This document shows positions 26,018-34,513 of a DNA stretch of 64,000 bases, piece by piece. Location: positions 148,976 to 212,975 of the forward strand of contig NZ_FOSK01000011.1 of assembly GCF_900114245.1 (NCBI RefSeq), read 5' to 3'. The notes beneath the pieces were generated by a model, which saw only the letters and a program-made list of their open reading frames with translations, had not been told where the DNA came from and did no database searches. Origin of the DNA: Pseudovibrio ascidiaceicola (GTDB taxonomy: Bacteria; Pseudomonadota; Alphaproteobacteria; Rhizobiales; Stappiaceae). The first letter of the stretch is position 1. Each line of letters opens with the position of its first letter. Made by a program: the position numbers and the translations under genes.

Positions 26018-26818
26018 TTATCCGCGCCAGTTCAGTAGGGCCTTTTCGGCCTTACCAATCAGCCAGCTGACGCAGAGCCCCAAGATGGAAAGCATCGCGA
26101 CGCCGACGATCAACTGATCTGTTGCGAATAAAGAACCAGCCATCAACACATAAGCGCCAATGCCATATTCTGCGCCGATCATTTCTGCAGCGACCAGTAG
26201 AATAATCGCGATACTTGCGGAGATCCGAGCTCCGGACAAGATCGCAGGTAAGGCTCCAGGCAAAATGATCTTCCGTACGATGGAAAGCCAGCTCATACCG
26301 AAGGATTGTCCCATGCGGACCAATCCACGCTCCACATTATCAACGCCGCCATAAGTGGCGATGACTGTTGGGAAAAATGTACCAAACAGGATTGTCGCAA
26401 CTTTAGAACCTTCCCCGATCCCAAACCAGATGATGAAGAGCGGCAGCAAGGCAATCTTTGGAATTGGGAAAAACGCTGAGGTAAGAGGCAGCAGACTGGA
26501 TCGTGCCAGTGAGAACAGCCCAATCAACAACCCCACCAAAATGCCGAGTGCGGTTCCAATACTCCAGCCAAAGACAAGCCGATAAAGACTTGTGCTCACG
26601 TGCTTCCAGAATAGACCCGAATTATAGAGATCTAAGAAGGCCTGAAACGCTTCTGATGGTGCTGGCAAAACCAGATTGCTGATGATGCCTGTGCGGGAAC
26701 CAAACTCCCAAAACAGCACTAAAGCCAGAAATACAAATGGAGCAACAAAACGGATCGGACGTGGCTTGAACCCGCCTCCACGAAACGGAACTTTCTTGCG
26801 GTTTACCGGATCAGACAT
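26018..26818 (-). CDS. ABC importer permease, nitrate/sulfonate/taurine family
   Basis: A permease of 266 residues with about six membrane helices of the SsuC/TauC type. The conserved cytoplasmic loop GQSFGMSWLSIVRKIILPGALP contacts the ATPase. ATG at 26816-26818 overlaps the ATPase stop (ATGTCTGA), which supports this start over 26842. It forms an importer with the two genes upstream in the same operon; the substrate is probably a small organic anion or a pyrimidine/sulphonate-like compound. Confidence 0.92.
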   Translation of the reverse strand: MSDPVNRKKVPFRGGGFKPRPIRFVAPFVFLALVLFWEFGSRTGIISNLVLPAPSEAFQAFLDLYNSGLFWKHVSTSLYRLVFGWSIGTALGILVGLLIGLFSLARSSLLPLTSAFFPIPKIALLPLFIIWFGIGEGSKVATILFGTFFPTVIATYGGVDNVERGLVRMGQSFGMSWLSIVRKIILPGALPAILSGARISASIAIILLVAAEMIGAEYGIGAYVLMAGSLFATDQLIVGVAMLSILGLCVSWLIGKAEKALLNWRG

Positions 26819-27578
26819 CGGCAAGCTCCCTGTCAGCAGCAAGAGCTTCTTCGCGCATCATGTGCCACAACTGCTGCTGCACCTCCTCAAGCTCAGCGGC
26901 ACGTTCACGGCGCTCATTTAGCGGGATAGAGATCTCTACAACCTCACGAACCTTGCCAGGGCGACGAGACAACACGATGACTTTGTGACCAAGGCGAACA
27001 GCTTCTGCAAGATTGTGTGTAACGTAGCAGGCTGAGAATGCCTCACGGGACCATAAAGCCACCAGATCATCCATCAGAAGTTCTCGTGTCTGGCTGTCCA
27101 AAGCTGACAGAGGCTCATCCATAAGAAGAAAGGCAGGGCTAACTGCCAACGCTCGCGCAATTGCTACACGTTGCTTCATCCCTCCGGAAAGCTGGTGTGG
27201 AAGTGCATCATGAAACTCTGAGAGGTTGGTGCGTGCAAGGACATCATCAATGATCGCCTTGCTCTGCTGTTTAGAGAGCTTGTGGTCCTCAAGCACCAAA
27301 GAGATGTTGCCGGCCACAGTGCGCCAAGGCAACAGCGCGAAGTCCTGAAAAATATAGGTGAGAGGGTTGAGAGACCCTTCTGGTGCCTGGCCTGCAATGT
27401 AGGCAGCGCCCTTGCTCGGCTCTTCGAGACCGCCCATCAGACGCAGCAGCGTAGACTTTCCGCAACCAGATGGTCCGATGATCACGGCAATTTCACCGGG
27501 TTCAAAGGTCAGGTTGATATCATTCAGGACCTCGACAGAGCCGTAGGCATGCGAGAGTTTTTCAATGGAAATTTGCAT
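26811..27578 (-). CDS. ABC importer ATP-binding protein, nitrate/sulfonate/taurine family
   Basis: An ATPase of 255 residues with a complete site: Walker A GPSGCGKST near residue 40, signature LSGGMKQRVAIARAL, Walker B LLMDEPLSALD and the switch HNLAEAVRLG. This is the SsuB/TauB pattern. The frame opens upstream at 27608, but ATG 27578 (MQISIEKLSHAYGS) starts at the domain and is used. It is separated from the binding-protein gene by a perfect hairpin, which may reduce ATPase synthesis relative to the binding protein. Confidence 0.93.
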   Translation of the reverse strand: MQISIEKLSHAYGSVEVLNDINLTFEPGEIAVIIGPSGCGKSTLLRLMGGLEEPSKGAAYIAGQAPEGSLNPLTYIFQDFALLPWRTVAGNISLVLEDHKLSKQQSKAIIDDVLARTNLSEFHDALPHQLSGGMKQRVAIARALAVSPAFLLMDEPLSALDSQTRELLMDDLVALWSREAFSACYVTHNLAEAVRLGHKVIVLSRRPGKVREVVEISIPLNERRERAAELEEVQQQLWHMMREEALAADRELADV

Positions 27579-27604
27579 GTAATCCAACCGGATTATGGGA
27601 AAAG

Positions 27605-27631
27605 GCATTGCCCACTCGCAGCGGGCAATGC
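27605..27631 (-). terminator. Intra-operon hairpin between binding-protein and ATPase genes
   Basis: GCATTGCCC (27605-27613) pairs perfectly with GGGCAATGC (27623-27631). On the minus strand it is followed by CTTTTCCC. Position directly after the binding-protein gene suggests a partial terminator or 3'-end stabiliser that gives excess binding protein. Confidence 0.65.
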
Positions 27632-27641
27632 GTATGTTGGA

Positions 27642-28661
27642 TTAGAAGGTTTCGACGAACTTCACATCAACCAGCTTATCGAGTGTTACGCCTGCTGGTA
27701 CCAGCTTCTCGCTCTTGAACCAGTTAAGCTGATCTTCCACACTCGCCATGTTTAGCGCAGCACCTTCGTTAAGACGCATCGCACCATTGCGAATGGATGG
27801 AGCAGCTTTCTCATATGGACGATCAGCATAGACGTACTTATGAATGAGCTTCACCATGTCTTCCGCGGTTGCATCACCTGCGGATTTGTCTACCAGAGCC
27901 GCGTTAAAGTCAGCCGCGCCTTTGGAGTAGGCACCGAGGAAGGTTTTAACCAGCTCAGGATTGTCATTAATGTTCTTCGTAGAAGTGAAGACAGTGGTTA
28001 CCTGATAATTTGGCACGTAATCAGAAACTTTACCGATCATCTCCACCTGAGGTGACTTGGCTAAACCCTTTGCGATGTGCGGAACAATAGACCACGCATC
28101 AATCTGACCACTCTTCAGTGCCCCAATCACTGCGCCAACCTTCTGAAGGGGACGGATCTTGATGTCTTTGCGGTCAAAGCCCTCTTTATCCGCAATCTTA
28201 TGTGCCATGTAATGGAAGGATGAACCTGCTGTCGTCACACCAAAGCTCTTGCCTTTCAGATCAGCTGGTGTCTTCAGGCCTGCATCAAACGCGGCTTTGG
28301 AAGCAAGGATCATCTGGCCGTCAATGCCAGCTTCTTCCTGCAATGCGCCGCCAACAACTTTCACTGCGCCCTTGTCTGCAAGACTAATCAGGCCACCGGA
28401 AATCGCTGTAAGGCCGAAGTCCACATCGCCGGAGGCAATTGCAAGCGCCATCGGTTGCGCAGCCTGAAAGAACTTGAACTCAACTTCCAAGCCTGCTTCG
28501 TTGAAATAACCCTTTTCAAACGCAACAAAATTCGCTGCATGAGAAGTGAAGCGCAAGGCGCCGACCGTGATCTTCTCTGCTGCAGTTGCTGTAGTCGCAA
28601 ACGTTCCTGTTAGAACCGCTGCGCCCATCAAAACGCCGCTTAAAATACCGCGTACCTTCAT
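27642..28661 (-). CDS. ABC importer substrate-binding protein, nitrate/sulfonate/taurine (NMT1/SsuA-like) family
   Basis: A protein of 339 residues with a Sec signal peptide of about 27 residues (MKVRGILSGVLMGAAVLTG, cleavage after ATATA). The mature part has KITVGALRFTSHAANFVAFEKGYF and DVDFGLTAISGGLISLADKGAVKVVGG, the two-lobed SsuA/TauA/NMT1 fold. ATG 28661 is preceded by AGAGGAT and is preferred to 28703. It is the first gene of the importer operon. Candidate ligands are sulphonates, taurine, thiamine precursors or similar; the sequence does not decide. Confidence 0.9.
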   Translation of the reverse strand: MKVRGILSGVLMGAAVLTGTFATTATAAEKITVGALRFTSHAANFVAFEKGYFNEAGLEVEFKFFQAAQPMALAIASGDVDFGLTAISGGLISLADKGAVKVVGGALQEEAGIDGQMILASKAAFDAGLKTPADLKGKSFGVTTAGSSFHYMAHKIADKEGFDRKDIKIRPLQKVGAVIGALKSGQIDAWSIVPHIAKGLAKSPQVEMIGKVSDYVPNYQVTTVFTSTKNINDNPELVKTFLGAYSKGAADFNAALVDKSAGDATAEDMVKLIHKYVYADRPYEKAAPSIRNGAMRLNEGAALNMASVEDQLNWFKSEKLVPAGVTLDKLVDVKFVETF

Positions 28662-28983
28662 TTTTATCCTCTTAAGTGAACCTTGAGAGCAAACTCTCGT
28701 CAATCAAAGCGTATTCCCGAAAAGTGGCAATTGGTTTTCGGCAAAAACACGCAGGAAAAATCTTTTGCAGCCTCTGGATCTCTATAAAAACAACTGCGCC
28801 AATCACTTCAATCGTGCATAGATTAGTCATATAACGCAACCCGGCGCACATGAGACTTGCAATATTCTCAATCTGAACAGGTTCACTGTCGCTATCTAGC
28901 GCATTTATATGCTGCAATTCACCAATAATGCGACCAAAAATGCTTCTAGGTTTCGTGCAGATAAACCATCTGTACAAAACTCT
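28662..28983. other. Intergenic region upstream of the ABC binding-protein gene
   Basis: About 320 bases with no gene I can support. A 101-codon open frame on the minus strand (28672-28977) has poor composition and no ribosome site. The segment at about 28717-28744 (CCCGAAAAGTGG then GGTTTTCGGC) resembles a short dispersed element seen upstream of genes in Rhizobiales. The promoter of the importer should lie here. Confidence 0.4.
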
Positions 28984-29022
28984 AGGGAAAAGGCTGGAAG
29001 TGATCGCTCAATCCCAGCCTTT
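28984..29022 (-). terminator. Rho-independent terminator of trpE(G)
   Basis: CCAGCCTTT (29014-29022) pairs with AAAGGCTGG (28989-28997) on the minus strand and is followed by a short U-run (TTTTCCC). A second inverted repeat, CCAATTGAT/ATCAATTTGG (29031-29050), lies between it and the gene. Together they end the trpE(G) transcript. Confidence 0.75.
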
Positions 29023-29065
29023 GATTTGGTCCAATTGATGAAATCAATTTGGTCAGAGACCAGAT

Positions 29066-31234
29066 CTAATCTCTAGCAAGAAGCTTGATCATCACATTTT
29101 CAATGATCTTGTGACCGCCGTCTTGATCTAAGGACATGATGGACTCCGGATGGAACTGAACGGCGCCAATAGGCTCGTTCTTGTGTTCAATTGCCATGAT
29201 CACGCCGTCTTTGGTTTCTGAAGTCACTTCAAAACAATCTGGCAACACATCCCGCTTAGCGAACAAAGAGTGATAACGGCCAACACTGACAGGTGAACTC
29301 AGCCCATCAAACAGCTTGGAGCTGTGACTAAAGGAAACAAGAGATGGCTTCCCATGTACAGGAACATCAAGCTGATCCAACTCACCACCAAATGCTTCGG
29401 TCAGCGCCTGCAGACCAAGACACACACCAAAGATTGGGAGCTTGCGAGCACGGGCTCTTTCGATGGTAGCCCGACAGTCAAAGTCCTTCGGAGAACCTGG
29501 GCCAGGGGATAGAACGACCAGATCCGGGTTTACCTGATCAAAGACTTCATCCAGCACCGGACTACGATAGGTGACAACCTCAGCACCTGTCTGCCGGAAG
29601 TAATTTGCCAGTGTGTGTACGAAGCTATCTTCGTGGTCGACAAGCAGAATCTTTTTACCTTTGCCCGGCTTAGCTTTAACAACTTCCTCTTCAGCGGTAA
29701 GTGCAAGTCCAGCCTCGCGAACAGCAGCAATCATGGCAGACGCTTTCAGCTCGGTCTCAGCTTCTTCATCCTCTGGGATACTGTCATAAAGCAGCGTCGC
29801 ACCAGCACGGATCTGAGCCACACCATCCTTGATGCGAACAGTGCGCAGCGTCAGTCCGGTGTTCATGTCACCATTAAACAGCACTGCACCGATTGCGCCG
29901 CCATACCATGCACGAGAGCTTTTCTCATGGTCTTCGATAAACTGCATGGCCCAACGCTTTGGTGCACCAGTAACAGTTACAGCCCATGTATGAGAAAGGA
30001 ACGCATCCAACGCATCCTTACCATCAAGCAGAGTGCCTTCAATGTGATCCACGGTATGGATCAGACGGGAATACATCTCGATCTGACGACGACCAATCAC
30101 ACGGACAGACTCTGGAACACAGATGCGGCTCTTATCGTTCCGGTCCACGTCAGAACACATGGTCAATTCCGCTTCATCCTTGGCAGAGTTCAGCAGCTTG
30201 CGGATTTGCGCTTCATCTTCAATCGCGTTCTTGCCACGGCGGATCGTGCCGGAAATAGGGCAGGTCTCCACACGGCGACCACCAGTCACCCGTACATACA
30301 TCTCAGGAGAGGCGCCAACCAGATACTCGGCGTTGCCTAGGTTGATGAAGAAGGAATAAGGCGAAGGGTTGATCTGCTGCAAACGTCGCGAAACAGCGGA
30401 TGGCGGGTTTTTGCAAGGTTCATAGAACACTTGCCCGGGAACGGTCTCAAACAGATCACCGCGCTTGAAGTAATCGACTGCAGATCGCACCAGATCCGCA
30501 TACTCACCCGGCTCATGGTCTCCACGAGCAGGAGTTTCAGTCGCAGCCTTATAGGGCGTCTCTTCACCATCACGTGGCAGACCGTCTGTCGTCTTGGCGT
30601 TGTACTCAAAATCGTATTCCAGCACATGGGCCTTGCGGCCGTAGTGGTCAACAATCAGGATTTCATCGGGCAGAAACAACACCATGTCCCGTTGGTCGTC
30701 AGGGCGCTGCAGTTTCTGATTAATTGGCTCAAACTGGAACGTCAGATCATACCCGAACGCGCCATAAAGCCCGAGCTGGTCATCATCACAGGAAAACAGA
30801 TCAACAAGAGTACGTACCACGGAGAAGGTTGAGGGCTGGCGGGAGCGCTCTTCCTCTGAAAAGGCTCTGTCTGGCGTCTTGATGGTCAGATCAATGCGAT
30901 ACTCACCTGCATTGAAATCCGCGATGTCCTCGTGATCGTCCAATGCGCCTTGAACGGCAGGCATCAACACGCGTCCACGCTCGTTCAAAGCTTGAATGGT
31001 AATCTTGCGGTCGTTGGATTCGATCAGCAGCGGTGGGTTGGCCAGCGCCATATCCCAGCGCGTGTAGCGGCCCGGATATTCGTAGGAAGAGGAAAGCACA
31101 GCACCGCGTTGACGGTCCAGTCTGTCCATCCATTCGCTTGTACCAGCGGCATAATCAGCATTTCGGCTTTTACGGCGGATGATAACGCCGCCTTTGCTCT
31201 TATAAGTCCGTTCTGCCGTGATCGGCATGGTCAA
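29066..31234 (-). CDS. trpE(G): Anthranilate synthase, fused TrpE-TrpG
   Basis: A protein of 722 residues joining both anthranilate synthase subunits, the form found in Rhizobiales. Residues 1 to about 510 are the chorismate-binding component, with [49 protein letters not shown]-type [11 protein letters not shown] and [17 protein letters not shown]. From about 525 ([20 protein letters not shown]) begins the class I glutamine amidotransferase with catalytic Cys in [16 protein letters not shown] and the His/Glu pair in QFHPESIMS. It converts chorismate and glutamine to anthranilate, the first step of tryptophan synthesis. ATG 31234 follows CGGAGGATTGACC. Regulation is by the attenuator upstream. 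Confidence 0.97.
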   Translation of the reverse strand: MTMPITAERTYKSKGGVIIRRKSRNADYAAGTSEWMDRLDRQRGAVLSSSYEYPGRYTRWDMALANPPLLIESNDRKITIQALNERGRVLMPAVQGALDDHEDIADFNAGEYRIDLTIKTPDRAFSEEERSRQPSTFSVVRTLVDLFSCDDDQLGLYGAFGYDLTFQFEPINQKLQRPDDQRDMVLFLPDEILIVDHYGRKAHVLEYDFEYNAKTTDGLPRDGEETPYKAATETPARGDHEPGEYADLVRSAVDYFKRGDLFETVPGQVFYEPCKNPPSAVSRRLQQINPSPYSFFINLGNAEYLVGASPEMYVRVTGGRRVETCPISGTIRRGKNAIEDEAQIRKLLNSAKDEAELTMCSDVDRNDKSRICVPESVRVIGRRQIEMYSRLIHTVDHIEGTLLDGKDALDAFLSHTWAVTVTGAPKRWAMQFIEDHEKSSRAWYGGAIGAVLFNGDMNTGLTLRTVRIKDGVAQIRAGATLLYDSIPEDEEAETELKASAMIAAVREAGLALTAEEEVVKAKPGKGKKILLVDHEDSFVHTLANYFRQTGAEVVTYRSPVLDEVFDQVNPDLVVLSPGPGSPKDFDCRATIERARARKLPIFGVCLGLQALTEAFGGELDQLDVPVHGKPSLVSFSHSSKLFDGLSSPVSVGRYHSLFAKRDVLPDCFEVTSETKDGVIMAIEHKNEPIGAVQFHPESIMSLDQDGGHKIIENVMIKLLARD

Positions 31235-31288
31235 TCCTCCGGGTCGTGCACACCTGTTTTTGATGTTTGCGAGGCGGTAGATACAACA

Positions 31289-31316
31289 AAGCCGCCTGCA
31301 GAAAATGCGGCGGCTT
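31289..31316 (-). promoter_or_regulatory. trp attenuator terminator hairpin
   Basis: On the minus strand AAGCCGCC then GCA pairs with TGC then GGCGGCTT, giving a GC-rich stem of about 11 bp with one bulged base, followed by TGTTGTAT. It lies about 40 nt after the trpL stop and about 55 nt before trpE(G). With the leader peptide it makes a ribosome-controlled transcription attenuator: ribosome stalling at the Trp codons would favour the antiterminator and readthrough. Confidence 0.85.
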
Positions 31317-31356
31317 GGAAATTACAGGTCAACAAGACATGCGTGTTCAGCCACCG

Positions 31357-31404
31357 TCACCGGCGCCACCACCACAGCATGTTTTGTGCTTGCATAGTCA
31401 TCAT
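31357..31404 (-). CDS. trpL: trp leader peptide with three consecutive Trp codons
   Basis: Reading the minus strand from ATG 31402-31404 gives MMTMQAQNMLWWWRR and then TGA at 31359-31357. ATG 31401 or the ATG at 31395 are alternative starts. Three tandem TGG codons just before the stop, immediately upstream of trpE(G) and of a GC-rich terminator hairpin, are the hallmark of the trp attenuator known in Sinorhizobium and relatives. In that group the terminated leader RNA (rnTrpL) and the peptide also act in trans; whether that holds here cannot be seen. Confidence 0.9.
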   Translation of the reverse strand: MMTMQAQNMLWWWRR

Positions 31405-31475
31405 GCGATTTTCATAACCTAAGGAGCTCATAGGTGCAACTCCTGAAACAAAATTGCACCCAGCAATGAAAAGAA

Positions 31476-31503
31476 GAGCCCTTCAACCCATCGTGAAGAG
31501 CTC
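31476..31503 (-). terminator. Terminator at the end of the catabolic operon
   Basis: On the minus strand GAGCTCTTCA (31503-31494) pairs with TGAAGGGCTC (31485-31476) with one G-U pair and an 8-nt loop, followed by TTCTTTTC. It stands 12 nt after the ArgE-like gene stop and separates that operon from the trp leader. Confidence 0.8.
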
Positions 31504-31515
31504 TCCAACCTCAGC

Positions 31516-32670
31516 TTAAGCACACGCGTGTTGGATCAGGCGGTCTAGGAAACCGTCGCATTTGTCGAGTTCGGATTGCTTGATGTACTCGTCTGGTTTG
31601 TGGGCCTGCTCAATGCTGCCCGGGCCACACACCACGGTTGGGACTTTCAAGATGGTCTGGATCAAGCCAGCTTCCGTGCCATAAGCAACTTTTGCATGGT
31701 CATTGCGGCCTGCCAGTTTCTTCGCCAGAATGGTCACATCCGCTTCCACTTCTGTATCCAGTCCTGGGATCTCGGAGTAAGGAATGAGCTCGATATTTGC
31801 ATCTTCCGAAACTTTGCGCATTTCAGGAAGAAGCTCTTCTGTGGCAAAACGCCTGATCTCGTCCATGCATGCCTGCAGGCTTTCGGTAGGCAAAACGCGG
31901 AACTCAAAAATTACTTCGCAGTGTTCCGGCACAATGTTGAGTGCAGTTCCACCTTTCATGACACCTGTGTGAGCGGTGGAGTACGGTAGATCAAACAGAT
32001 CATCACTAGGACCTGCTGCCAGTTCCCGTGCCATCTCTTCCAGTTTTGCTACAAGGCGAGCACCATAGTGCACGGCGTTCACGCCCTGCGGTGCGAGGGA
32101 AGAGTGGCAGGAAAGGCCGGTAAACACAGCGCGGTATGAGGCTTTGGATTTATGTGCCACCACAACCTGCATTTCAGTCGGCTCACCAACGAAACAGGCT
32201 TCCGCCTGAAACCCTTCGCCAGCCAACTTATGAAGCACAGGCTGAACGCCAGTGCAGCCAGTTTCTTCGTCATAAGAGAACATAAGGTGGAACGGCTTGT
32301 TCAGCGATGCCTTGAGCATCTCTGGCACTTTGGCAAGAGAGCACGCAACAAAGCCTTTCATGTCGCAGGAACCGCGACCGTAAAGCAGACCATCTTCTTC
32401 GCGAAGGGAGAACGGGTTGCTTGTCCAGTCTTGTCCTTCGACCGGCACTACATCTGTGTGGCCTGAAAGAATGTAACCATCGGTCCCATCTCCACCGATC
32501 GTCGCAAACAGGCTCGCCTTCTCACCTGTCTCGTCTGGCAGTATGGAAGAAGAGACCCCCAGATCATTAAGATACTCTTCGATCCACTTGATCAGGGGGA
32601 GATTGGTTTTTGCGCTGACCGTGTCAAAGCTAACCAGCTTTGCAAGGATTTCTTGGCTTGTCATTGTCAT
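31516..32670 (-). CDS. M20 family deacetylase, acetylornithine deacetylase (ArgE)-like
   Basis: A zinc-dependent M20 hydrolase of 384 residues. Metal-site motifs are SGHTDVVPVEGQDW near 70, GRGSCDMKGFVACSLA near 95 (bridging Asp), and DEETGCTGVQ near 135 with the catalytic Glu. The dimerisation domain contains HKSKASYRAVFTGLSCHSS. The pattern matches the proteobacterial ArgE that removes acetate from N2-acetylornithine. It is, however, the last gene of an operon containing a ROK kinase, a class II aldolase and a peptide-type importer, so a catabolic role on another N-acyl compound is just as likely. ATG 32670 or 32664. Confidence 0.85.
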   Translation of the reverse strand: MTMTSQEILAKLVSFDTVSAKTNLPLIKWIEEYLNDLGVSSSILPDETGEKASLFATIGGDGTDGYILSGHTDVVPVEGQDWTSNPFSLREEDGLLYGRGSCDMKGFVACSLAKVPEMLKASLNKPFHLMFSYDEETGCTGVQPVLHKLAGEGFQAEACFVGEPTEMQVVVAHKSKASYRAVFTGLSCHSSLAPQGVNAVHYGARLVAKLEEMARELAAGPSDDLFDLPYSTAHTGVMKGGTALNIVPEHCEVIFEFRVLPTESLQACMDEIRRFATEELLPEMRKVSEDANIELIPYSEIPGLDTEVEADVTILAKKLAGRNDHAKVAYGTEAGLIQTILKVPTVVCGPGSIEQAHKPDEYIKQSELDKCDGFLDRLIQHACA

Positions 32671-32742
32671 GGAAATTTCTTTCAGGAAATCGGAATCGTG
32701 AGTTCTGACTATAGAAAGAGAAATCCATAAGGAAAAGTACGT

Positions 32743-33675
32743 TTACGAGCTTTCGTTGACATGCCGTAGCGTTGTTTCGCCCTTACCCCACAGCCATGCC
32801 GCACCGCGCACACCAGAGCTGTCGCCGTGTTTGGCCTTGCGGATATCAAAATCATAACCATCAGAGAAAATGTAAGGACGCATTGCAGCAGGAAGATCCT
32901 TGTAAATCTCTTCCACGTTAGACATGCCACCAGCCAGTACAAAGCAGTCAGGATCTAAAATGTTGGCTGCCATCGCCAAGGCACGGCCCAAGCGGCTTAC
33001 ATAACGCTGATACGTGCCCATGGCAGCTTCATCACCAGAGCGCATCAACTCAATGATCTCGCTGCCCTTAAGAGCCTTTCCAGTGGCATTTTCATAATCC
33101 CACTGGAAACCTGTGCCAGAGCACAAAAGGTCAATCGTACCGTGGTGTCCAGTCCAATTGAGTGGCCCCGGGAACTCGCCTTCTTGCATCCATGGCACTG
33201 TGACGTTTCCCCATTCGCCACCAATGCCATTCGCACCTTTATGAGGACGTCCATTAATCGCTATGCCTGAACCACAGCCAGTGCCAATGATGACACCGTG
33301 AACAACACCGCATCCTGCTCCGGCACCGTCAATGGCCTCAGATACTGCCATACAATTGGCGTCGTTCTGAATGCGCACTTCACGGCCAAGGGCATCGCAC
33401 AGATCTTTGTCGAGAGGTTTCCCGTTCATCCACGTGGAATTTGCGTTCTTAACCAGTCCGGTACTTGGAGAGATGGACCCAGGAATACCAATGCCTACTG
33501 TCCCAACTTCGCCCGTCGCCGCTTCAGTTGCTGCAACAAGTTCGATAACAGCTTTTACGCAGCCTTGATAATCGTTCTTGGGAGTTGGAACGCGCTTGCG
33601 AAACAGTTGTTCACCTTCGTTAGAAAGTGCCAGCGCTTCAATTTTGGTACCACCCCAGTCAAGTCCAATTCGCAT
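32743..33675 (-). CDS. ROK family sugar kinase lacking the usual zinc cysteines
   Basis: A protein of 310 residues beginning with RIGLDWGGTKIEALAL, the phosphate-binding loop of the ROK family. IQNDANCMAVSEA carries the catalytic Asp and VIIGTGCGSGIAINGRPHKGANGIGGEWG the ATP and sugar contacts. The family zinc motif CxCGxxGCxE is replaced by NWTGHHGTID, so the zinc cysteines are missing while the following SGTGF remains. Likely substrate is a fructose-, mannose- or N-acetylhexosamine-type sugar; fructokinase (Mak-like) is the closest feel, by judgement only. It sits 67 nt after the aldolase gene in the same operon. Confidence 0.88.
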   Translation of the reverse strand: MRIGLDWGGTKIEALALSNEGEQLFRKRVPTPKNDYQGCVKAVIELVAATEAATGEVGTVGIGIPGSISPSTGLVKNANSTWMNGKPLDKDLCDALGREVRIQNDANCMAVSEAIDGAGAGCGVVHGVIIGTGCGSGIAINGRPHKGANGIGGEWGNVTVPWMQEGEFPGPLNWTGHHGTIDLLCSGTGFQWDYENATGKALKGSEIIELMRSGDEAAMGTYQRYVSRLGRALAMAANILDPDCFVLAGGMSNVEEIYKDLPAAMRPYIFSDGYDFDIRKAKHGDSSGVRGAAWLWGKGETTLRHVNESS

Positions 33676-33742
33676 GTTCCAATCATTCCCCCGTTACATG
33701 CATAAAAGGCCTAAGCCTCTGCATTTTTTGTTGTCTTCTGGC

Positions 33743-34441
33743 TTAGTCGCGTCGCTGGGGCATTTCAAAAGCACCTGCGTCGTCTCCATCCAATGTATCC
33801 AGCTGTTTACCGTAGCTTTTAAATTTTCTCAAAATCTCTTTCATCTCAGCAGGACAAAGAGGTGCAGGTTCACCCAGAACCAGCGCAGATAAATACTGAT
33901 CTGCCAATGCTTCCACTTCACCGGCAAGCCCAAGCGCCTTGTGTAGCGAAGGGCCAAAAGCAATCTGACCATGATGCGCCAAAAGACAGGCAGTCCGGTC
34001 TTCAAGCGCATCGATCATTGCTTTAGAGAGGGCTTTGGTCCCGAACGTTGCGTAGTCTGCACATTTGATCTGATCTCCGCCAGCAACCGCTACCATGTAA
34101 TGAAAAGCTGGAATGCCTTTATTATGAGTTGAAAGCGCAGTCGCTCTGGCTGAATGGCAGTGAACAACAGCCTCTGCATCTTTGTAGTTGCGGTAAATAT
34201 CCATATGCATACGCCACTCAGATGAAGGCAGAAAATCTCCAAAATATCCGCCCTCAAGATCCATGAAGACAATCTTTTTCATCTCTAGATCTTCGTAAGG
34301 AATGCCAGAAGGCGTAATCAACATGCCATTGTTATATCGGACGCTTACATTGCCAGAGGTTCCATGTGTCAAACCAGTGCTTTGTAAAGCACGCGCCGTT
34401 CTTATTACTTCCCGGCGAAGCTGGTTCTCAGCTGTTGTCAT
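33743..34441 (-). CDS. Class II aldolase/adducin family protein (FucA-like)
   Basis: A protein of 232 residues of the zinc-dependent L-fuculose-phosphate aldolase group. GTSGNVSVRY near residue 27 binds phosphate, PSSEWRMHMDIYRN carries the catalytic Glu, and VVHCHSARATAL with LLAHHGQIAFG provides the zinc histidines. Family members split sugar phosphates into DHAP plus an aldehyde, or decarboxylate or epimerise related compounds. Next to a ROK kinase this suggests a kinase-aldolase pair for an imported sugar. ATG 34441 has GGAGA upstream. Confidence 0.9.
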   Translation of the reverse strand: MTTAENQLRREVIRTARALQSTGLTHGTSGNVSVRYNNGMLITPSGIPYEDLEMKKIVFMDLEGGYFGDFLPSSEWRMHMDIYRNYKDAEAVVHCHSARATALSTHNKGIPAFHYMVAVAGGDQIKCADYATFGTKALSKAMIDALEDRTACLLAHHGQIAFGPSLHKALGLAGEVEALADQYLSALVLGEPAPLCPAEMKEILRKFKSYGKQLDTLDGDDAGAFEMPQRRD

Positions 34442-34513
34442 AACATGTCTCCGCTTGCTGTCGCCTAGGCAAATGTAAGGCTAGCCGCACAGGTTTGTTT
34501 CAGGCAATAGCGC

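Noticed and set aside
28672..28977. A 101-codon minus-strand frame upstream of the taurine-type binding protein
   Set aside because: No ribosome site, poor composition, and it overlaps a promoter region containing a repeat-like element.
31516..32670. Calling the ArgE-like gene simply argE of arginine synthesis
   Set aside because: Its operon context is catabolic (importer, aldolase and kinase genes), and the M20 family has many substrates. The general name is safer.
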